In this document: positions 35,098 to 47,000 of the stretch, in pieces | Numbering within the stretch: the stretch's first letter is position 1 | How the letters are laid out: each line of letters starts with the position of its first letter | Assembly: GCF_037325665.1 (NCBI RefSeq) | Contig: NC_090245.1 | Location: 46,802,412-46,866,411 of the forward strand | Length of the DNA: 64,000 bases | Reading direction: 5' to 3' | Source: Littorina saxatilis | Taxonomy: Eukaryota > Mollusca > Gastropoda > Littorinimorpha > Littorinidae | Made by a program: the position numbers and the translations under genes | Notes under the pieces: model-generated | What the model saw: only the letters and a program-made list of their open reading frames with translations | What the model was told of the DNA's origin: nothing | Database searches by the model: none

Positions 35098-38000
35098 AGA
35101 GTGCCCAATACCGCCCTCTTGCAGATCCCTGAAATACCCGCTATACACAATGCTACCTATGACGCATATATATATCTGTTTCCATTTCTACTGGCTTCAT
35201 GCGATGTTTGAGCATTCATAGTTTTGGAAAACTCGCGCGCAGTAATTACTTTGCTACAATTTTTTCAATTTTGAAATTGACCGAGTTACTTTTCATGCCA
35301 CGGGAGGAATTGGTTTAAAACATTGTTTTTGTACATTGATTTGTTTCAGAGCGCTGGTTGGAGCAGGAGTGAGTCAGGCCCGGTCAGAGACGCTCAACTT
35401 CAAGCTGCCGTTCTTTGAGAGATTCAGGAACTCGGAGGACAGGTCAGTTTGCTAGATCTTAAACAGCCTTAGACAGCCTTGCATGACCCCCCCCCGAAAA
35501 AAAAAACCCCCAAAAAACAAACAAAAAAACACACACAAAAAACCCACACACAAAAACCCACACCAAAACAACGAAAAGTGAGGTCAACTTTTATTTCACA
35601 ACAGTACCGGTGTGTTGTTCAACACAATTTGAGTTTGTACATCTCAGGAAAGTGGCTCTTTTTAGTGCAAGTTTTACTGGGAACTGTCTTTTGTTTGGAC
35701 ATATTCAGTTCAGTTTGAATAACAGGCAACAAGTAGGGCCACATTTTGTATTGGAAAGTGTGACAGCTGAGCTGTCTGTAAGTAATCAGTTGCGTTTAAA
35801 CCGTAACCCTTACTCAAAGTGGGCAATTTCCTTTTTACATTTAGTCAAGTTTTGACTAAATGTTTTAACATAGAGGGGGGAATCGAGACGAGGGTCGTGG
35901 TGTATGTGTGTCTGTCTGTCTGTCTGTCTGTGTGTGTGTGTAGAGCGATTCAGACTAAACTACTGGACCGATCTTCATGAAATTTGACATGAGAGTTCCT
36001 GGGTATGATATCCTCAGACTTTTGTTCATTTTTTTGATAAATGTCTTTGATGACGTCATATCCGGCTTTTCGTGAAAGTTGAGGCGGCACTGTCACGCTC
36101 TCATTTTTCAACCAAATTGGTTGAAATTTTGGTCAAGTAATCTCCGACGAAGCCCGGACTTCGGTATTGCATTTCAGCTTGGTGGCTTAAAAATTAATTA
36201 ATGACTTTGGTCATTAAAAATCTGAAAATTCTAAAAAAAAAATTTTATTTATATTCTCCATCATTTTCTCATTCCAAAAACATATAAATATGTTATATTT
36301 GGATTAAAAACAAGCTCTGAAAATTAAAAATATAAAAATTATGATCAAAATTAAATTTCCGAAATCGATTTAAAAACAATTTCATCTTATTCCTTGTCGG
36401 TTCCTGATTCCAAAAACATATACCGTACTTTCCGGGTCATAAGGCGCGACTTTTTTCCAAGAGTTCGACCCCTGTGTCTTGTATAACGAAGCGCCTAATC
36501 CGTGTATGAAATACCAAAAAAATCAAAGAGAGCAAACAACTTGTGATAATGCATGTTTCAGCTACTAGGTACTGCCCTGCCTTTGATCTGGCCGCACACA
36601 CAGATTTCCACTCTGTTAAACTCGGTCACTGACCGGTCACTGACCCCGTGCAGGAAGTGTTTCCTCTCTCAGATATGACAGGGGAACCACCTCTCATGGC
36701 AAAAACTGGATCATTGACCCCTGGGAAGAAGGTCCTGTCTATAAACAAGGCCACCCAGCTATCACAATGCCTTTGATCTGGCCGCACACACAGAGCACAC
36801 ATATTTTCACTCAGTTAAAGTCGGTCACTGACCCCGGTGCAGGAAGTGTTTCCTCTCTCAGATATGACAGGGGAACCACCTCTCATGGCAAAAACTGGGT
36901 CATTTTGGTGCGCCCTATCGGCCCCCTGCGTCCAATGGGTGACTGGATTACAATTTTTTTTAAAAAGAAGGGGGTGCGTCTTGTATAACGAAGCGCCTTG
37001 TCACCCGGAAAGTACGGTAGATATGATATGTTTGGATTGAAAACACGCTCAGAAAGTTAAAACGAAGAGAGGTCCAGAAAAGCGTGCTATCCTTCTCAGC
37101 GCAACTACTACCCCGCTCTTCTTGTCAATTTCACTGCCTTTGCCATGAGCGGTGGACTGACGATGCTACGAGTATACGGTCTTGCTGCGTTGCATTGCGT
37201 TCAGTTTCATTCTGTGAGTTCGACAGCTACTTGACTAAATGTGGTATTTTCGCCTTACGCGACTTGTTTTAAATCCTAAATCCAAATCGTCAGTTGCTTA
37301 TGCAAGTGTTTGAGCCCAACAGTATGCCAAGAGTTTGCAATTTGTGTGTTTAAATTCAAACATTGGCTCTGACTGATCAGTTTGTGTCTGTGCAGACGTA
37401 ACTTTGTCTCGGCCGGAGCAGCAGCAGGGGTGGCCTCAGCCTTCGGCGCCCCAGTAGGGGGTCTACTGTTCTCCATGGAGGAGGTGTCGTCGTTCTGGAC
37501 GATGTCGTTGTCATGGCAAATATTTTTCTGCTGCATGGTGTCCACCTTCACCACCGACCTCTTCAACTCTGCCTTCAAGGGCTTCAAGTACACCGGCAAC
37601 TTTGGACAGTTCAAGACCGAGAGATACATCCTCTTTGATGTGAGTTGAAGTTATTCAAAGATACATCCTGTTTGATTTGAACTTCATCAAGTAATGATTG
37701 ATGGGATGGGGAAATAGCTCGGTCGGTAGGGGCGCTGACTTTGGAACTTGTGGTTGCTATTGGCGTGGGTTCAACCCCCACGTTTGGCAAGGGATTTATT
37801 TCTCAGAGTCATATTTGTGCAGACTCTCCTTTTTTTCCGAACACCCCCGTGTACACGCATGCGCACGATGAAGATCCCAAGGTCACAGTGAAAGTCCCAG
37901 GCCTTGAAAAACACGAATACATACATGCAGGAAAAAAAAAAATTGGGTAGCAGGATTCTCTCGCTGCACGCTATCCCCAGGGATAGTAGCCAGAATTTCC

Positions 38001-41000
38001 TTGAGGGAATTGAGGGAAAGACAGAAAGATATACCAAATACGAAATAATCAGGATAGTTCATATGTAAGGTCTCTTGCAGTAATTTGCTGGAGATATGTA
38101 TGGTCAAACATGACTGCGCATTTCTTCTTCTTCTTCTTCGTTCATGGGCTTAGACTCCCACGTTCACTCATGTTTTTAGCACAAGTGGATTTTTACGTGT
38201 ATGACCGTTTTTACACCGCCATTCAGGCAGCATACGCCGATTTCGGGGGAGGCATGCTGGGTATTTTCGTGTTTCTATAACCCACCGAACTCTGACATGG
38301 ATTACAGGATCTTTTCCGTGCGCACTTGGTCTTGTGCTTGCGTGTACACACGAAGGGGGTCAAGTCACTAGCAGGTCTGCACATAAGTTGACCTGGGAGA
38401 TCGGAAAAATCTCCACTCTTAACCCACCAGGCGGCAGCGACCGGGATTCGAACTCACGACCTCCCAATTAGGAGGCCAATGTCTTACCACCACGCCACTG
38501 CGCCTGTCGACTGCGCATTTAATTAGCCTGATCCTCATATATGTAAAGTCGGGTTCCTGAATGTGGCAATGAATTGCTAATTACAGTTAATGCAACACCA
38601 TTGTAAAATTACAGCATTGCCATTGGATTTGGGGTGGGTAGGTGTTGAAATTGTTGTGTGTTAAGTGATTACATCACAATCAATGGAGAATAGCAGTTAG
38701 GTGCACTTTTCTTCCCTGAATTGGCAAGATTTCATTCTAATTATTGTTTATGGTAGCTGATTTCTTCACTTGTTTTAAATAGATCGAGAGGGGTGTGGAT
38801 GTCAACATTCTGATGTTCATTCCTACCGTCGTCATCGGCGTCATCGGAGGGGGCCTTGCCTCCCTGTTCACCATCACCAACCTCAAAATCGCTCGAGTGC
38901 GACGACGCTTCCTGGCCAGGATAGAAGCCAAATGGAAACAGAACGTGTTTCGCATGTTTGAACCTGCTTTCTTGATGGTGAGTATTTCTGTCTCCCCTTC
39001 CTGTCTTGTTTTTTTGTGTCCATCTGTCTGTCTGTCTCTTTTTTTCCCCTTTTCTTTCCTTTTTCCTTTTTGTCTCTCTTTCTTTATTCTCTCTTTCTTG
39101 ATAGCTCTCTCTCTCTTTCTTTTTTGTCATTTTGTCTTTTTCTCTCTCTTTGTGTCAGAAGCATGTTCTTTCTTCAATTTAGTAAAATGTTAAGGTGCGG
39201 TCTCATTTTGTATAGCAGCTTTGCTTTTGATTCTTCAGTGTCATATTTTATTATGAAGCTAGCCTTATATTTTGTCTATCAAAAATTTCAGTTTTAAGCT
39301 CAAACACAATTATGACATTTTTTGGAAAGGGAAAGAAATAGAGACTCCACTGACTGCTTAAATGTCAACAGTAAAGCATACTCATTGCTTGCTACAATAC
39401 TAGATTTTGTTGTTGTTCTTGTTGTTTTTTTATGGTTGGTTCTTATTGTTTTAACACTTTCTACCCCACCTATGTTGACCAAGTTTTTTTTAGCCGAGAC
39501 CAGCTGTGCTGCAGCAGGTCACTCAGAATTGTTGTAACTGTGTAGTAACTGTGTATCAACACGCTGGAATGCAGGCGTTAGATGGACGTTACAGGAAGCC
39601 ACTGAAGCTAACAGTCTGAGCGGATATATCCGTACCTGTTCAGATAGAGCCATATGAGTGGGTACGGATATATCCGTACCTGGAAGACCATGAGTTAATA
39701 CACTTTAGCATCCACGTAGTCAAATTGAAGGCAACGAGTGTTACTTCCAGATGATTAAGTTGTGTCATTTATCTTTGTTTGATTTCTTCTTTGTTTGTGG
39801 TCAGGTAATTGTGTCCACACTGTCCATTTTCCTGCCGGCCGCCTTCCCGTGTACACAGTACACCTGTTTGGTGGGAGACGCCACTCAAGTCAGGTGTGTG
39901 TGTGTTAAATTGCATGTTGTTAGTCTTAAACTGTCTTGACGGGGATGTAGCTCAGTCGGTAGCGCGCTGGATTAATGTATTCAGTTGGCCGCTGTCAGCG
40001 TGAGTTCGTCCCCACTTTCGGCGAGAGATTTATTTCTCAGAGTCAACTTTATGTGCAGACTCTCCTCGGTGTCCGAACACCCCCGTGTGTACACGCAAGC
40101 ACAAGACCAAGTGCGCACGAAAAAGATCCTGTAATCCATGTCAGAGTTCGGTGGGTTATAGAAACACGAAAATACCCAGCATGCTTCCTCCGAAAACGGC
40201 GTATGGCTGCCTAAATGGCGGGGTAAAAAACGGTCATACACGAAAAATTCCACTCGTGCAAAAAAAACACGAGTGTACATGGGAGTTTCAGCCCACGAAT
40301 GCAGAAGAAGAAGAAGAAGAAACTGTCTTGATGTTGTTGCTTTTGCATATGTATTTTGCTTGTTGATTTTTTCTCCTTCGTTTTTCCTTCTACAGTTCCC
40401 CGAATCATCCGCCAAACCAAATATCATAAGAGCACGTTTATAAGCCTTGCTTGTAGTGCTCCATTTACTAATTGATTGTATGCGGCTTTGTTGCATGTAA
40501 TTTTGCTGAATAAAATTGTTTAAACCAAGTCAGGTGAATGCTCACACATGTTTGTTGGGCTGGGTATCTCGCTGTCAATTAGGTGCATTTTTCATGTAAC
40601 GGGGCATTGTTTTAACAGTAATGAAGATGTTTTCCTATTGTTTTAAAGGACAATAATAATCAAGGAAAATAATTGCCCTCTCCCCCTCCTTCCCAGTAGT
40701 TTATTGACACAAACTCATTCACCTGCATGAAGCTACTAATTTACTCCTTGATGAAAAAAAAAAGCACCTGTTGTTTATGCTTATGCCAAGAACCCTCGTA
40801 AATAAAATTGTATCTGACCCAACCTTACCTTACCTTACCTTACCTTATCAGATATCATCTCATCTCATCTCATCTCATCTTAACTCATCTCATCTCATCT
40901 TTATCCCTTTCATTTTTTTTCCCCTTAAGAATTGCTCTATTGCTTCATTTATATTTTTTTAATTCCCTGTAGCAAAGCAGTGGGCATTTTCTTTTTTGTC

Positions 41001-44000
41001 TATCTTAGAATGTGAAGTAAAATACCAGTTTTTACTATCTACAGCAAGAACTGTATCAACGACTCCACCAATGCCTACAGCATCGACTACAGTCTGACCA
41101 AAGATTACACCTGTGCTAAAGGACAGGTGTGGCACACCAATACTACCTGGTACACCAACAGTACTTACAACGAATGTAAGTTCATCTGCTTATTCTTTTG
41201 CCATGAAAGATATTGCATGTATCATGGTTATTGTTTGCACTGCCAAGTCAGCAAGTTCGTTCAGGAACACATTTTCGACCCAAAGTGGTACGTTTTTAGC
41301 TATTTATGTAAGAGAGAAAGTATAATAAGAAATGCTTTAATCGCTTACCTCGAAGAGGGTTTGAAAGACAATACAGATGTTCTGTCAGTATGGTATAGAA
41401 CAGTCATTATATTGGTTAACCATTTTGGGAGGGTGGGGGTGGGTTGTTTATGAAATAATTGACGTCACTCACTGACACAAAAATTTATGCAACTTTTAAT
41501 GGATTTAGTGTATTATTCATTGTTCTAGGTCATCAACATACAACTGTTTCAGTCTTTTGACCTCTGAATGGAAAAAAAGTTTTGTCTCATCAGAGAACAT
41601 TTTGTTTGCCTTAAACAGTGGCGTCTCTGCTGTTTGGAACGACAGAATCGGCGGTGAAACACCTGTTTGCTCCAGACATGCACACCATGTTTGGTTATGC
41701 CTCTCTGGCGGTGGGTCTGGTTTTTTACTTCTTCTTCGTCTGCTGGGCCTGTGGAACCTCTGTGGCTAGCGGCATCCTTGTGCCTATGCTGTGAGTTTTG
41801 TCACAGAAATGTCAATACACGTCTCAGCAACATTTCATTATATCAATACAGAAATTTAGATAAACTTGAATTTGAGAATTGGTGCGCTGCACCTGTGTAC
41901 TGAGGGCTAGTGAACGTGGTGTTAACCCAGTTTGAATGGAAACAACACCTCTTCCCTGAGGCTTGTGGAAAAAAAAGAAGTAAAAAAGTAAAATGGTGGT
42001 ACTTCAAACCATGACACTGCAGTTTTATTGGGGCATTTATTACTTTGAACCTGAGCAAGATAATTGTTGAAATGACAATGTTGAGTGAAGGTAAAAACAT
42101 GAAAACATGTTGCTGAGAGATATCTCACACGATGAGTTATCTCAGATTCTCAGTTCAGTGGAATAGCAGTTCTAAACCATCAGGCTTTGCATCCTTCTGC
42201 AGGATTGAATCAGTATTATATATTTGTCCCCTACCTAGTTGTGGTAGTTACCAGCTATGTTAAATAGTACATTGAAGAAAAGGCAGTTTCAACAAATCTT
42301 ATTATAACTCTTGCTTTTCATTTTTGATTAAATTACATATCTTACCCAACTCACATATAGCAATTAACCCTGGTTCAGTGCTGGTATCGCTGTACGCGTC
42401 CCCTTGGTAACAAGAAAGACGCCTCTAAAAAAGAGTGACCGAGACCCGTAAGGGTGTCTAGGCCAGCCCGGAAACGAGGCTGCCTTCCGTATGCGCGCGC
42501 ATACTCCGCCATATGCATCATTCTAAAAACTCAGCGTCAGTGGGACTGGTCGCATTTTATGTACGCTCTGGCTGTTTCAGCCTTTGTTACTTAGTCTTTT
42601 TGACTTTGTTTCGTTCCTCTTGGTCTCTTCTTGTCATCTGGACTTCACAACTATGTTGAGGTGAGGTCGTTCCTTGTATTTTGCTTGATTTTGGCAGTTT
42701 TGTTGGCCGTATTTTGGACTTGCGATGTTTCTCAGAAATTTTTTCGTGAGTCGTTTTTCCGTCATGGCTGACAATGCTAAGAAGAGGGCAGCTTCTTAAT
42801 AGGTAGCTGCTGTGCCCTTTTCTCCTTAGAAAGCTTTTAGGAAGTCTAAACAATCCGGTCTATGTCCGTTTCTGTTGTAGATTCTCTTGCTAAAAATCTT
42901 TGGATGTGTTGATTGTTTTACCCGCTAAGCCGGTAGACAAGTCCGCTTCCAGTTTGTGTACTACACTGGTGACTATTCCGGAACCCCCATTTTGCCGGCC
43001 AACGGCCTCGCCACGTTGTAAGCACCGGTTCTCGTCCTTTCATCGAAGTTAAGCAACGTCGGGCCCGGTTAGTTCTTGGATGGGTGACCGCCTGTGAACA
43101 CTGGGTGCAGTGGCCACCTTTGTTTTAAGCCTACGGATTAGTCCGGGCTCGGTGTTAAACATGTTGTTATTGGGCTTGCGTCTGTAGACGTGGCCTCTTT
43201 GCTTTTGACTTTAAGTTCACAGGTTTCTGCTTTGGCAGCTGGCACTTCGTCATCAAAGGCGGAACTACGTGCTCTCCCGGCCGGGGTTGCTGTGTGTTCG
43301 TCTCTGGACAGTGGTCGTTCGTCCCCTGCTGTGACCTTTTGTGGGGAGTTCACGGTCTCCGGCGTCTGTCCTTCTTCACAAGGTATGTGTACTCCACGTG
43401 AGCGTTGTCTTGAGGGAGTAGCCTCGGGTCTAATCCCAGGTGAAAGTTCTGAAACACTGGCTGATATCCACCGCTTAGTCGGGGTGTCAGTGGGTGCTAA
43501 GGGCCCTGACAAGCGAACAGATGTTCCTATTCTTCCCGCCTCGTCAGTAGACTGTGGTCAGGTTGAAAGGCATCTGCTTCCGCCCAGGGGGCAGGAAGGG
43601 GTGCGTCCACGGTGGTGGACGACATCCAGCTTACTTGCCGTTCAAGTTGTCCAAACGCCGTGACGCGGGCAGCGGAAAACGGCATTTAAGTTTTGTGGAA
43701 GTTGGTGGACCGCGAAAGGCGGGGGTCACCTTCCTGATTGCGATTGCGAGCATGAAGGAAAGGTTAACGAGGATACCTTCTTATGAGGGTGCGTCCACGG
43801 GGATGGACGACACCCAGCTTAACTTGCCGTTCAAGTTGTCCAGCGCAGTGACGTGGTCGACGGAAAATGGCATTTAAGTATTGTGGAAGTTGGTGGACCG
43901 CGAAAGGCGGGGGTCACCTTCCCGATTGCGATTGCGAGCATGAAGGAGAGGATAACGACGATACTTCCATATGAGGGTGCGTTCACGGGGATGGACGACA

Positions 44001-47000
44001 CCCAGCTTAACTTGCCGTTCAGGTTGTCCAGCGCAGTGACGTGGGCGGCGGAAAACGGCATTTAAGTTTTGACTGGAGGGGGTGGTTGAGAGCAAAGCTT
44101 TACTTCCTCCACCTCTATCCGGTTTGATGACTTCTGGAAGTTCGGAGGAACAGGATGTTCACTTCAGCTTCCGGGAATTGTTGTCCTTTGCCCTGGAGTT
44201 GGCAAAGGGCTGCGTGTAGCCGGGTTCTCCGGTGAAAGTGGTGTACGTTCGCAGGAGGTAGCAAGCTTTGTGCGGTGAAGTGTTGTAACCGTGTCTGTTC
44301 TTCCGCTTTCTGGCGCACGTTCAGCAGCGGCTAAGAGCCCTAGGCAACGTAAGCTTCCGCCCTGGGGGCAGGAAGTTGGTGGGCTGGGTGATTCTTGGGT
44401 TGACCATGCGAGTCTCTCTGGGGGTCACTTTCCTACCTTTGATACCGAGCAGGGGGGCAGGAAGCGAGCAGTAGGGCTGATTCTTTGTTGGAGATTTAAG
44501 TCTAGCATGGAGTCAGCTTCCGGATTGCATGGAGGTGCATGAAGGCTGTTCAGATTAAGGTGCTCCTGTTTTTCTGTAAAGCACTGATTTTAGGTTCTGT
44601 TTCAAGTTAGCAAGTGCAGTGGCGCTCGCAGCTGAAATGGTTCGAGGTACAACGGGATCGTCCGGTGTGTTTCTGTGCAACCGGGTGGTCCTGATGTTTA
44701 CTTATCCACGGCCTGTTGCGCTTTCGCTTTTGCGGCTGTGGCTTCTGGGTGCAGGACGGGATATCCTTCTACTGTTAACACTGTGGTGTTGGTAGTCGGC
44801 ACTTTTCAGCTTTTGGGCTTCTGGTTCCGTTTCTGCGGTTCCTTTGCCTTTTTTACAGGCTGTTTTCACTTTCTCTTCCAGTCTTCCAGCTGGCGTGAGT
44901 CAGGTGGATGGAGATCTGGCATGGTGTTATGACGTTTGAAACTTTTCTAAACTTTTCCGATTGTTGGCAAGTTTTTGCCTTATCGGGATGGGTGACTGGT
45001 TCTCATCATTTCGATGTTCGTTATGATGCTGAAACAAGAGGAGGAAATGGGGAGGCTCATACTTCAGCTGTGTCGCGGTTCGCGGCATTTTGTAGTTGGT
45101 TTGAGCTTTCTGAGGAGAATCTTCGAGTGTTAAGTTCTTAGATCCTCTGGCGGGGTCATCTTGTTCTTGCGGAAGTTTTCGCAAGCGAGTCTTCTTTGTC
45201 ACCACTACATTTGTGGGCAACGCACGACTATTTGCCTGTGGTGGTGGTGGTGCTTTAGCTTGTTTCTTACGCCCAAGTAGCGTGTCACTCGCGGAGCGCT
45301 TTCTGTAGGCTTCGGGTAACTCCAAGCTTAAGGACTTAGGTTCTCTTGTTTTTCGTTCTATGGAACCGCCCTCGGGTTTGGTGATGGCGATAGCAAGGAG
45401 AGACTGTCTGTTAGATCAAGGTCTCCTAGCTCTGGGAGATTGCGGCATCTTTTCTTTATGATTGGCTCGTTTGAACGAAACTTGCTTTTAGTCCCTCGCT
45501 CGGGCGGTTACGTTTAACAGGTTATCTTTGTGGTCCGACAGGACTCATATACAAAGATTTTACTTTGCCGTTTTTTACCTGAGAGTAAGCCTCTGCCCTT
45601 TAAGTATTATTCTGTTGGCTAGAGGTTAATCTCTTTCTTGTTTGAAAGGTCTCTTTTTGAGCCCGCTTCTAGGCACGCGGGTTCTCTAACTAAGAGAATC
45701 TCACGGTAAAAGGAAAGCGCAGGGCAGGTCTTGGCTGTTTTTCGTTTCCAAACGAAAAGCTTCAGGCTGGCTGTTATCCACTTTGGGTTGGGGCTCCATA
45801 CCCTCGCTTTCACAGGGCTCTTTTTGAGTTAGTTTGGGCGACCTGTTGGTCGCACAGTACGGGTCTTTGCAATCTTGGTTTCCAGACCTCTTTAGGCTGG
45901 CAAGAAGGCATCTTTGCTTTCTCACATTGGAATTACTTGAATGTCTGCTGTAAGGGTTCACTTGAGATACTTAGGGGCTTCTGCCTCAACTCTGGATTTG
46001 GTTCAGAGTTTCTGTGTTCTATGCAGAAGGTTTTTCTGGCTAGGGTTGCTCTGGACAGCTTTTGGGAGAAAGACTGATCTACGGTTCTTAGGGTTCCTTC
46101 AAATTTTCTGGCAAGTAAGCAGAATTTGGAGAATCCAGCTTCGTGCACATTTTAAACCTTTTAGCAATATTCTGGCTCCTCCAGAGCCATATTTAGCCTT
46201 TTGATCATTTCGAGTTCAATGATTTTTCTAGCTTGCATGGATCTTTTCAGATTATTGGTTCTAACGGCTCTTGTTCTTATTTTTCAACTCCGTCGCTTTT
46301 TAACCCTGAACGGTTAGAAACGACGTTAAACACTGGTTAAGGATAGAAAGTTTTTCTATCGACTTTGGTGGAGGTTATGACTTACTTAAGTCAACCTTAG
46401 CTTTATAGACTGCCACATTGTTTAGGCATGCCTTCAAGTGTTGGCAAGGAATTAAAAGGGGGGGGGAGCAGTCAGTCCTCTCTCTTCGGGTGGCGCGGAC
46501 TCAACTTTCCTCTCTTGAGCAAGTTTATTGCTCTTGGAGATCCTGATGTACATTTTTGTCCTGTTAGAGCCCTCAGCAGATTTCTGTTTCGGACTGTGCA
46601 CTCTCGTTTGGAGACTCGGAAACTTCTTTTTATCTCATTCATCATGGTACGGTTTAGAGATATGTCGAAAGTCTCGTTAGCCAAGTGGGTCTCCACCATA
46701 GCTAGGCAAGCTCTTGGCTGGTGGCAGAGTCAGGCAGGGAATGTCAGGGCAGTCTTGCCCTTTACTACAGCCAGGCCTCATGAGGCAAAAGATTGGGCTT
46801 CCACTCTAGTTGATCTTCATTTTAATCTCCTGGCGGAAGTTCTTGAGTCGGCTTACTGGCTTTCTTGAAATGTTCTTCATTGATGTCTTTCTCAGGGATT
46901 TCTATGCCTTGAGACAGGATGCGTTTCTGGGTTACCTGCTCGGGTAGAGGCAGGACAAAATCTCGATTCCTATTTGGGTAAAGTGCCCTCCAACCTTTAG

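Noticed and set aside
37706-40030. tRNA genes suggested by A- and B-box-like motifs
   Set aside because: The heads do not fold into a full cloverleaf with an acceptor stem by eye and are followed by a shared SINE body and GAA tail.
42998-43115. A working 5S rRNA gene
   Set aside because: The terminal stem bases differ from 5S, no T-run terminator follows directly, and it sits inside a transposable element.
43190-43663. 157-codon frame as a host gene
   Set aside because: It lies inside the DIRS-like element between the 5S-like segment and the 188-bp repeats; no host domain was recognised.
46428-46868. 146-codon frame as a host gene
   Set aside because: Its residues resemble a DIRS-type recombinase and it lies between the element's inverted repeats, so it is part of the fossil.
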